DNA of 5,550 nt from assembly GCA_031254385.1 (NCBI GenBank), contig JAIRUO010000092.1, positions 1 through 5,550 of the forward strand. Reading direction: 5' to 3'. This DNA comes from Treponema sp. GTDB taxonomy: Bacteria > Spirochaetota > Spirochaetia > Treponematales > Breznakiellaceae. The notes under the pieces are model-generated. The model had not been told where the DNA came from. It searched no databases and saw only the letters and a program-made list of their open reading frames with translations. This document shows positions 1 through 4,417 of this stretch, one piece after another (the stretch's first letter is position 1; every line of letters begins with the position of its first letter). A program made the position numbers and the translations under genes.

Positions 1-158
1 AGCATTCTGTCATTATTCACAATCACAAAGTTAGTTATTTCTGTTGTTGAATAGGTGATTGTTACAAAATTGTCACGGTAGCTGGCTGTCTTTGTTTGTG
101 AAAAAACAATTCCAGTTAATAGAAATAGCATGACCAACAAAAAAAATGTCTTTTTCAT
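1..158 (-). CDS. Secreted or periplasmic protein, N-terminal part only (runs off the left edge)
   Basis: The reverse strand opens at an ATG (158-156) and stays open to the window edge, giving 52 residues. The N-terminus is a typical Sec signal peptide: a basic start (MKK), a hydrophobic stretch of about 15 residues (FFLLVMLFLLTGIVF) and a likely signal peptidase I site after FS, just before QTKTAS. There is no Cys at the cleavage point, so it does not look like a lipoprotein. An AAAGGAG ribosome binding site lies 7 bases upstream of the ATG and decides this start. The visible mature part is polar and Thr/Ser/Asn-rich, and it shows no family I recognise. The gene is transcribed away from everything else in the window. 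That it is a real exported protein rests on the signal peptide and ribosome site; its function cannot be told from this fragment. Confidence 0.7.
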   Translation of the reverse strand, partial: MKKTFFLLVMLFLLTGIVFSQTKTASYRDNFVTITYSTTEITNFVIVNNDRM

Positions 159-183
159 CGTAAAACTCCTTTGTATATAAATA

Positions 184-205
184 AGCGGTTCCACAAGATA
201 CCGCT
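184..205. other. Short inverted repeat upstream of the secreted-protein gene
   Basis: AGCGGT (184-189) is repeated in inverse as ACCGCT (200-205) with a 10-base loop. On the plus strand it is followed by GTTTT, so it could be a weak terminator reading rightward. On the minus strand it would lie in the leader or promoter region of the secreted-protein gene. The stem is only 6 bp, and no gene to the left on the plus strand is visible, so its role is open. Confidence 0.25.
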
Positions 206-220
206 GTTTTCATTTTCTGA

Positions 221-582
221 TGCCTGGCACTCTTTGCGTTACCTGAAGGCGAGCAAACCTTAACCGAGCCTTGGACTGGAGATGAAGGTTACTGGAACGC
301 TAGCTATTCCGGCAAGCCAGTAGGCAAGGTGGCAATGGAATAACGGTTGACAACGGCAGTAAAGGCGCCAAATTCCGCTTCTCCGTTGCATGGAACAACG
401 ACTATACGGCCAAGGGATATACAGCAACTTCAACAACCAATCAGTCCGATATAGAAGTGTACAATGCCACAAACAACCTGATATGCACCATTCCGGCAGG
501 CGCTATGAGCTTCCCCAGCTCAACTTTGGGCAGTAATTTCAACTACCTTAGCAATAATTTGGTGTGGGACGCCTTAGACTGA
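221..582 (+). pseudogene. Frameshifted remnant of an unrecognised protein gene (possibly secreted, beta-rich)
   Basis: Two plus-strand frames read as protein-like sequence end to end. From about 221 to 334 the frame gives LALFALPEGEQTLTEPW and then GYWNASYSGKPVGKV before hitting TAA. From about 322 the next frame gives GGNGITVDNGSKGAKFRF, SVAWNNDYTAKGYT and so on, ending in NNLVWDALD and TGA at 580-582. One missing base near 316-320 would join them as PVGKVGNGITVDNG. The composition (Gly, Asn, Thr, Ser and aromatic residues in alternation) suggests a secreted beta-structure domain, but I recognise no family. There is no ATG and no ribosome site in frame at the left; a stop sits at 218-220, so the 5' end also looks lost. 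The residues LALFAL just before the charged part could be the end of a former signal peptide. It converges on the maturase gene. It is judged a pseudogene because of the frameshift plus the missing start; a sequencing error at the shift would leave only the 5' truncation. Confidence 0.5.
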
Positions 583-594
583 TTGATGCTTAAT

Positions 595-617
595 TGACGA
601 ACGCTCCGCGTTCGTCA
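595..617. terminator. Perfect 10-bp hairpin between convergent units, possible terminator
   Basis: TGACGAACGC, loop TCC, then GCGTTCGTCA form a perfect 10-bp stem. It starts 13 bases after the stop of the plus-strand remnant and lies downstream of the minus-strand maturase gene, where a shared terminator would be expected. It is not followed by a continuous T run: the plus strand has TTTT only at 627-630 and the minus strand continues ATTAAG. An intrinsic terminator is therefore plausible but not certain; a transcript-end stabilising stem would look the same. Confidence 0.45.
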
Positions 618-637
618 GCTAAAGCCTTTTAAACAGC

Positions 638-657
638 GGCATCCGTGCCGCGGTGCC
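638..657. terminator. Second hairpin downstream of the maturase gene
   Basis: On the minus strand GGCA-CCG pairs with CGG-A-TGCC around a CGGCA loop, giving a 7-bp GC-rich stem with one bulged A. It begins 25 bases past the maturase stop codon (683-685). No T run follows. Together with the hairpin at 595-617 it may form a tandem 3' end for the peptide-maturase transcript. Confidence 0.3.
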
Positions 658-682
658 AATTCCTCGTTCCTATTATACGGAT

Positions 683-1813
683 TCAGATATATTTTTCAAA
701 TTCTTTTCCATACAGTAATTGGATTTTTTTTATTGCTTCTATAGTATAAAATAAATCAGTGTTTTCATATTTGCTTCTGTCTTTTAAGATGCGTTTCCCC
801 TGTAAATCTGCAATAAATAAGGCTATTAATTTTTGTATGCGGCATTTTGTTTTTACCCTTTTATTAAATGTTTTATTCCCTAAAAAATTTGCACCGTAGC
901 ACGTTGGGCAGATCGGATAAATATAGCAGTTGTTAAAACATTCTTCATCCAAAAAATCTTCATCTTTTGAATAGTTGGTATTTTTAAATAAATCTATGTC
1001 TTTTTGCGAAAAAGTCATAGGAGTCATAAAACTACAGGGATATTTTTCTCCATCAATATCAAAAAAAGGGGTCGATAGACCTATGCCACACCATTTTTTG
1101 GTTTTTTTATCTTTTGATTCGCAGCCTGACAGTTTTTTATCAAACATCTGATTAACTTTTAACTCATTATTTTCTACATAATAATCCACTATCTCTTTTA
1201 GCTGCTTTGCAAGCACATAAATATACTCGTCCTTATCCCAATCAAAGCTTCCTTCACAAAGATTAACCCCGCCAATAGGAAAACCAAGAGAATGAATATA
1301 TTTAACAGATTCAGCAAAATAATTTAATGAATATTCAGAAAGAGTCATTTTGACACTTTGTTTAGGCCATGTTTGTCTAAAAAAATTAATATCTATCTTA
1401 TCAAATGAATTGCTTCTATTATGGTTATGAACATCCCTTATTCCATCAAGACTTAGTCCTAAAACAAAACATCCTATATGCTCTTTAAACCATTTTTTCA
1501 TTTCATTCGTTAATATAGTCCCATTAGTAGTAGCAAAAAATACATATTTTTTTCCTTTTTTATATTTTGTACAGGTATATTCTACAATTTCTTTGATTAA
1601 ATCATATTCCAATAGCGGTTCGCCGCCTATAAAATGTATTTCAAAATCATCAAGATTTTCTGGGGCATCGGAAAAGATCCTATCTATTATCCCTTTAGCG
1701 GTGTCTATGCTCATATTTGCATTAGCTTCATGTTTTTGATAACAATATACACAATTTAAATTACAATTATGAGTAACACATAGCGAGGGTGAAAAATTAG
1801 TAAAATCCGACAT
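683..1813 (-). CDS. Radical SAM/SPASM peptide maturase for the adjacent Cys-rich precursor
   Basis: This 376-residue enzyme should use an S-adenosylmethionine radical to cross-link or otherwise modify the peptide encoded just upstream. The radical SAM core begins almost at the N-terminus: CNLNCVYC (C17, C21, C24) is the CX3CX2C ligand set for the SAM-binding [4Fe-4S] cluster, GGEP (63-66) is the SAM-contacting motif, and TTNGT (95-99) and SLDG (121-124) are core strands seen in SPASM maturases. The C-terminal SPASM region has all seven cysteines for two auxiliary clusters: C242-X12-G-X4-C260, then C292, C296, C302, C305 and C324. The segment ICPTCYGANF is typical of peptide-modifying SPASM enzymes. 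The middle spacing is CX3CX5CX2C rather than the textbook CX2CX5CX3C. Only about 11 residues precede the core, so there is no fused leader-binding (RRE) domain. The ATG is the only sensible start, because an in-frame TAA lies eight codons upstream; no strong ribosome site precedes it, suggesting low or coupled expression. The reaction type (sactipeptide-like alpha-thioether, ranthipeptide-like beta/gamma-thioether or other) cannot be read from sequence. Confidence 0.93.
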   Translation of the reverse strand: MSDFTNFSPSLCVTHNCNLNCVYCYQKHEANANMSIDTAKGIIDRIFSDAPENLDDFEIHFIGGEPLLEYDLIKEIVEYTCTKYKKGKKYVFFATTNGTILTNEMKKWFKEHIGCFVLGLSLDGIRDVHNHNRSNSFDKIDINFFRQTWPKQSVKMTLSEYSLNYFAESVKYIHSLGFPIGGVNLCEGSFDWDKDEYIYVLAKQLKEIVDYYVENNELKVNQMFDKKLSGCESKDKKTKKWCGIGLSTPFFDIDGEKYPCSFMTPMTFSQKDIDLFKNTNYSKDEDFLDEECFNNCYIYPICPTCYGANFLGNKTFNKRVKTKCRIQKLIALFIADLQGKRILKDRSKYENTDLFYTIEAIKKIQLLYGKEFEKYI

Positions 1814-1860
1814 TTCTATCGCTTTATTGCGGCATTATTGTTCAACGCATAGTAAACAAG

Positions 1861-1892
1861 GCTCATCAGCGCTATATATAGCATTGAAGAGC
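1861..1892 (-). promoter_or_regulatory. Long intergenic stem-loop between precursor and maturase
   Basis: On the minus strand GCTCTTCAATGCTATA pairs with TATAGCGCTGATGAGC: 16 positions with two mismatches and one G-T pair, centred on the perfect palindrome GCTATATATAGC. It begins 20 bases after the precursor stop codon and is followed by CTTGTTTAC, a weak T-rich stretch. In peptide clusters such a stem commonly ends or slows most transcripts after the precursor, or protects the precursor mRNA, so that much more peptide than enzyme is made. The position and structure are seen in the sequence; the attenuator role is inferred. Confidence 0.5.
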
Positions 1893-1912
1893 CAGATTAG
1901 CTAAGGTAAAAA

Positions 1913-2137
1913 TCATTGAGCGCCCGTACAGTAGCCTTGACAGCCGCCTGAACAGCTTTCACAGCCAGTACAGCCGCCTTGGCAGCCGCCTGAACAGCCA
2001 TCACAGCCGCCTGAACAGCCACCCTCACAACTGGCACACCCCATTGCCTTAGTAACGCTGATATTTTCTCCAATATCAACAAGGCTTGATTGAATTTTTT
2101 CCAAAGCGGTCATCATTTCTTTGCTAAGATATGACAT
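1913..2137 (-). CDS. Cys/Gly-rich RiPP precursor peptide with a seven-residue core repeat
   Basis: This is a 74-residue peptide with two clear parts. Residues 1-33 form a normal leader, probably helical (MTALEKIQSSLVDIGENI), ending in TKAMG and free of Cys. Residues 34-74 form the core, with 11 cysteines at 34, 37, 41, 45, 48, 52, 56, 59, 62, 66 and 70, separated by mostly Gly/Ser. Written in rows of seven from residue 34 it reads CASCEGG, CSGGCDG, CSGGCQG, GCTGCES, CSGGCQG, YCTGAQ. Each Cys is followed by one varied residue (A, E, S, D, Q or T) and then usually Gly, as if that residue were a cross-link acceptor or spacer. AAGGAG lies 6 bases before the ATG, and a promoter stands upstream. 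The maturase follows on the same strand. The architecture is that of a thioether-type RiPP such as a ranthipeptide or sactipeptide, but I do not recognise this exact family. It differs from the six-cysteine SCIFF type by its Cys number and Gly repeat. A metal-binding Cys-rich peptide is the main alternative. Another minus-strand frame over the same bases (1897-2082, Ala/Val-rich) is a shadow. Confidence 0.85.
   Translation of the reverse strand: MSYLSKEMMTALEKIQSSLVDIGENISVTKAMGCASCEGGCSGGCDGCSGGCQGGCTGCESCSGGCQGYCTGAQ
1934..2036 (-). repeat. Degenerate 21/42-bp repeats inside the precursor core
   Basis: On the plus strand CAGCCGCCTGAACAG occurs exactly at 1941-1955, 1983-1997 and 2004-2018, with spacings of 42 and 21 bases, i.e. 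14 and 7 codons. Residues 48-61 and 62-74 are two copies of one 14-residue block (CSGGCQG-x-CTG). The exact DNA identity shows that the core grew by recent in-frame duplication and not by convergence on Gly and Cys alone. Confidence 0.8.
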
Positions 2138-2177
2138 TTTTCTCTCCTTACCTTATGAAAATCACCTATCTCCTACG

Positions 2178-2206
2178 ACTATTCCATATTCTAAGCAGCC
2201 TGTCAA
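2178..2206 (-). promoter_or_regulatory. Sigma70-like promoter of the precursor-maturase unit
   Basis: On the minus strand TTGACA (2206-2201) is followed after 17 bases by AATAGT (2183-2178), a perfect -35 box and a 4/6 match to the -10 consensus. The start codon is about 40 bases downstream of the -10 box, with the AAGGAG ribosome site in between. This is the best promoter-like pair on this strand in the gap. Confidence 0.55.
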
Positions 2207-2260
2207 TACCCCTCTTTCAGTTAAGGTATTTGTGCTGTTCCTGTCAATAAAGCATTGACC
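2199..2260. promoter_or_regulatory. Repeated GTCAAT/ATTGAC half-sites in the divergent promoter region, possible operator
   Basis: CCTGTCAATA occurs twice in direct orientation, at 2199-2208 and 2240-2249, 41 bp apart (close to four DNA turns). The second copy forms an inverted repeat with the next bases: GTCAAT (2243-2248), five bases, ATTGAC (2254-2259). One half-site overlaps the -35 box of the precursor promoter and another overlaps the -35 box of the plus-strand promoter. A shared regulator could act on both. The caution is that TTGAC is the -35 consensus itself, so some of the similarity may be promoter sequence only. Confidence 0.4.
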
Positions 2261-2283
2261 CGATATTAAACTATAGATAGAAT
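2255..2283 (+). promoter_or_regulatory. Sigma70-like promoter of the membrane coiled-coil gene
   Basis: TTGACC (2255-2260), exactly 17 bases, then TAGAAT (2278-2283): five of six matches in both boxes with ideal spacing. The expected transcript start near 2290 leaves a leader of about 65 bases before the ATG at 2357. It is back to back with the precursor promoter. Confidence 0.6.
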
Positions 2284-2356
2284 AATTAATAGCGCATAAA
2301 AATCAACCCAAGAGGGGTAATGAAGATATCAGAAAATGAGCCGTTCGGGAGGCAGC

Positions 2357-3505
2357 ATGGGTAAGATAAAGAAAATATTGAAGGGATGCTGGGATGCATT
2401 GGAAAAACCGCAGATAGGCAATATCCTTAAGATTCTAAAAATCATTACAAATATAATATTCGGAGCTTCTGTTACTGTTACTGTTATTGTTCCTTTGGTT
2501 ATTATTAAAGGCCAGCCCGGGCAATCATCTTCAATGCCGAATAACTTCACAATAATCATTATTATTGCCGTAATTTTCCTAATAATTATTGATAGTGTTA
2601 GTGTTTGGCTTCAGTATAGTAACCGTAAGAAATTACAAGATATTAAAGCAGGATACGAAAAGAAAAAACAAGAAGTTATAGCAGAATACGACAAGAAAAG
2701 ACAAGATGTTGAAGCAAGTTACGACAAGAAAAAACAAGATGTTGAAGCAAGTTACGACAAGAAAAAACAAGATGCTGAAGCAAAATACGACAAGAAAAGA
2801 CAAGATGTTGAAGCAAGATACGACAAGAAAAGACAAGATGTTGAAGCAGGGTACGGCAATAAATATCAAATTATCAAAATACTCAGTAATCTCCAAAATA
2901 AATATATTCTAAGTGCGGACTTCATATCATCAGATGAGTATGGAAAACATTCAAAAGAAAAAGACTTAAAAGATAGGGGAGAAGCCAGAATTTTTACCAA
3001 TTCACTTAATAATGATATGCCTTCCATTAATATTATCGCTGATAATGTTACTAAAGGTGTAAAGTACACCTATGTTATTCCAAACAAAAGTCAAGTCCTT
3101 ACCGATTTAAGAACATTTATAGTAGAACTGCATGATAAGCTATTCGATAAGAGTACCTGTCCTGACCCGACAAGGAAGAGTAATGAAGTCAGAAATACCT
3201 TGGAAGGCAAAGTAGAGTTTTGGTTTTTTAATGCAAGGGTTCCCTGTTTATATAATTTTGCTAGATTCCATCAAGATGGAGTTCCGTCTTTTACGCAGTT
3301 CTGGTGGTATGTTAATCCTAAAAACGATAACGTTAATAATTATATGCTTACAAAAGAAATTATAGACGCTGATGACCAAGAACAATTAGATGGTATCTTT
3401 GAACATCTAAAACAAAATAGTGTTATTAAGAATGCTTCTGTTATCTATGAAGAGCGTGATGAACTGGAATCGCTCTATGGGGGAGAGCCTAAATTTTTTG
3501 TGTAA
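2357..3505 (+). CDS. Two-TM membrane protein with hendecad coiled coil and unrecognised C-terminal domain
   Basis: A 382-residue protein. A basic N-terminus (KIKKILKG) leads to two hydrophobic segments at about residues 24-50 and 64-84, joined by a short polar loop (KGQPGQSSSMPNN). Both ends should be cytoplasmic by the positive-inside rule. Residues about 89-165 are seven 11-residue units of the type YDKKRQDVEAS, a hendecad pattern expected to form a long, very charged coiled coil or helical stalk. Residues about 177-382 form a globular alpha/beta-like domain with GEARIFTNSL, GVKYTYVIP and KVEFWFFNARVP. The GVKYTYVIP stretch is loosely like the sensor or effector domains seen at the C-terminus of some bacterial regulators; that is a weak resemblance, not an assignment. 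The start at 2357 is chosen because GGGAGG lies 4 bases upstream; an in-frame ATG at 2336 would add 7 residues but lacks a ribosome site. It is divergent from the peptide-maturase unit. Its role is unknown; sensing, immunity to the peptide, or an unrelated defence function are all possible. Confidence 0.88.
   Translation: MGKIKKILKGCWDALEKPQIGNILKILKIITNIIFGASVTVTVIVPLVIIKGQPGQSSSMPNNFTIIIIIAVIFLIIIDSVSVWLQYSNRKKLQDIKAGYEKKKQEVIAEYDKKRQDVEASYDKKKQDVEASYDKKKQDAEAKYDKKRQDVEARYDKKRQDVEAGYGNKYQIIKILSNLQNKYILSADFISSDEYGKHSKEKDLKDRGEARIFTNSLNNDMPSINIIADNVTKGVKYTYVIPNKSQVLTDLRTFIVELHDKLFDKSTCPDPTRKSNEVRNTLEGKVEFWFFNARVPCLYNFARFHQDGVPSFTQFWWYVNPKNDNVNNYMLTKEIIDADDQEQLDGIFEHLKQNSVIKNASVIYEERDELESLYGGEPKFFV
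2654..2851 (+). repeat. Six tandem 33-bp coding repeats (hendecad units)
   Basis: Units begin at the Tyr codons at 2654, 2687, 2720, 2753, 2786 and 2819. Units 2 to 6 are almost identical in DNA (TACGACAAGAAA(A/G)A CAAGATGTTGAAGCA and variants), changing mainly Lys/Arg in the middle and the last residue. Unit 1 (YEKKKQEVIAE) and the flanks (NRKKLQDIKAG before, YGNKYQIIKIL after) are diverged copies. The high DNA identity points to recent expansion by slippage or unequal recombination, so copy number may vary between strains. Confidence 0.9.
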
Positions 3506-3525
3506 GACAAAAAATTTTTTAGGCT
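3486..3525 (+). terminator. Hairpin overlapping the stop codon of the membrane coiled-coil gene
   Basis: AGCCTAAATTTTTTGT (3486-3501) pairs with ACAAAAAA plus TTTAGGCT (3507-3525) around the loop GTAAG, with three bulged T. The left arm lies in the last codons and the loop holds the TAA. No separate T run follows, but the right arm itself contains T6. It is probably a terminator or 3'-end stabiliser for this gene. Confidence 0.45.
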
Positions 3526-3744
3526 CGAATATTTGGCAAGAGCGCAAAAGTCGTTAATTGAACGGTAAAAGTACGCTGCCTTACGGCGGCTAGGCTACAC
3601 ATTTTATCTATGGTTAAGCGCAGCATAAATGCCCGCGTAGCCGTAAACCAGGTAGAAATCATGTATCCGTCAAAACAACCACTTCTAGTATTGGAATACA
3701 TAGATGACTAAACTTTCCGGAAATACTTTATTCCGGAGGGAAAC
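3506..3744. other. Gene-free stretch between the membrane protein gene and tnpA
   Basis: I see no credible gene here. Contents are the right arm of the terminator hairpin, the putative IS left end near 3565, a small GC-rich hairpin (GCTGCC, loop TTAC, GGCGGC, about 3575-3590), further short repeats GGCTAC (3593-3598) and GTAGCC (3637-3642) in inverse orientation, and the hairpin beside the tnpA ribosome site. The repeats fit the subterminal region of an insertion sequence. Confidence 0.5.
3717..3740 (+). promoter_or_regulatory. Hairpin partly covering the tnpA ribosome binding site
   Basis: CCGGAAATA (3717-3725) pairs with TATTCCGG (3729-3736) around CTT, with one bulged A. Its 3' arm overlaps the first bases of the GGAGGG ribosome site (3735-3740), which is 4 bases from the tnpA ATG. 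Such a structure would dampen translation of the transposition genes. Structure seen, role inferred. Confidence 0.4.
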
Positions 3745-4041
3745 ATGCATTTTAGCGAGGAAGAAAAAGCCATGTGGCTGGAAGACTGGAAACGGAGCGG
3801 AAAGAAGGCCTTTCCCTATGCCAAAGAAAACGGCCTCAACCCACAAACATTCTGCAGATGGACGAAAACAAAAATGGAAGCCAAGCCAGGTTTTGTTGAA
3901 GTTCCAGTCCAGGTTATACAGCCAGCATCGTATATGCCTGAGATACTCATTGAAAAAGGGGATGTGAAAATCCATATCCCCCTGGTCTGGGGACGCGAGG
4001 AATTGCGGGCAGTGATGGAAGGGCGCGGGTATGAATCATGA
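3745..4041 (+). CDS. tnpA: IS66-family accessory protein TnpA
   Basis: A 98-residue protein. The N-terminal part (EEEKAMWLEDWKRSGKKAF, then AKENGLNPQTFCRWTK) is a helix-turn-helix of the kind found in IS66/IS3 first open reading frames and should bind the element's ends or promoter. The C-terminal half (EVPVQV, then ILIEKGDVKIHIPLVWG) matches the beta-strand tail usual in IS66 TnpA. Start: ATG with GGAGGG 4 bases upstream. Its TGA overlaps the tnpB ATG (ATGA), so the two are translationally coupled. Length is usual for the family. It is required with TnpB and TnpC in the better studied IS66 elements; its exact biochemical part is not settled. Confidence 0.88.
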   Translation: MHFSEEEKAMWLEDWKRSGKKAFPYAKENGLNPQTFCRWTKTKMEAKPGFVEVPVQVIQPASYMPEILIEKGDVKIHIPLVWGREELRAVMEGRGYES

Positions 4042-4385
4042 CATGCGACTTAGTGAAAGCAAGAATATTTGTGCATCCGGGCTATACCGATCTAAGGAAA
4101 GCGGTCAACGGGCTTGCCGGGATAATTGAGCAGCAGATGGCCGGGGAACCGTTCAGCGGGAATGTATACCTTTTCTGCAACAGGGAGCGGAAGCTTTTAA
4201 AGGCGATATGGTGGGACAGGAACGGGTTCTGGCTGAGCCAGAAACGGCTTGAGAAAGACAAGTTCCCCTGGCCAATGACAAATGAAGAAGCGCTTGAGCT
4301 AAGCAGCGAAGAATTAATGATGCTGCTTAACGGGATAGATTTCTTCAAAGCGCACAAAGCGGTTTATTACAAGAAAGTTTCATAA
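4038..4385 (+). CDS. tnpB: IS66 family Orf2-like protein TnpB
   Basis: A 115-residue protein of the IS66 Orf2 family (Pfam PF05717 type). The family signature is complete: YTDLRKAVNGLAGIIEQQM, then GNVYLFCNRERKLLKAIWWD, then GFWLSQKRLEKDKFPWP. Length is normal and there is no frameshift. It has no ribosome site of its own and begins in an ATGA overlap with tnpA, so it is probably translated by coupling. It is an accessory factor for transposition, not the catalytic subunit and not related to the IS200/IS605 TnpB nuclease despite the shared name. tnpC starts 32 bases after its stop. Confidence 0.95.
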   Translation: MTCDLVKARIFVHPGYTDLRKAVNGLAGIIEQQMAGEPFSGNVYLFCNRERKLLKAIWWDRNGFWLSQKRLEKDKFPWPMTNEEALELSSEELMMLLNGIDFFKAHKAVYYKKVS

Positions 4386-4417
4386 AAAAGCAAAAAAGGC
4401 TTTGCAAATAAAAGGTT

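Noticed and set aside
260..472. Minus-strand 70-residue ORF over the left remnant
   Set aside because: Composition rich in Trp, Arg, Cys and His without a start signal; the plus-strand frames give more natural protein sequence.
1897..2082. Ala/Val-rich 61-residue minus-strand ORF over the precursor core
   Set aside because: It is the out-of-frame reading of the Cys/Gly repeat; no ribosome site, while the 1913-2137 frame has a ribosome site, leader and neighbour logic.
2219..2247. Second minus-strand promoter from the upstream TTGACA copy
   Set aside because: With a 17-base spacer the -10 would be TTAACT, only three of six matches; treated as a possible operator half-site instead.
2654..2851. 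Tandem repeats as a CRISPR array or non-coding satellite
   Set aside because: Units are contiguous with no spacers and keep one open frame encoding a regular 11-residue motif.
2633..2896. Hydrophobic minus-strand ORF with repeated FLVV/FNIL units
   Set aside because: It is the antisense image of the 33-bp hendecad repeats; the plus strand has the promoter, ribosome site and a full-length protein.
3704..3967. Plus-strand 87-residue ORF upstream of and overlapping tnpA
   Set aside because: It overlaps tnpA in another frame; the IS66 TnpA signature and the GGAGGG site belong to the 3745 frame.
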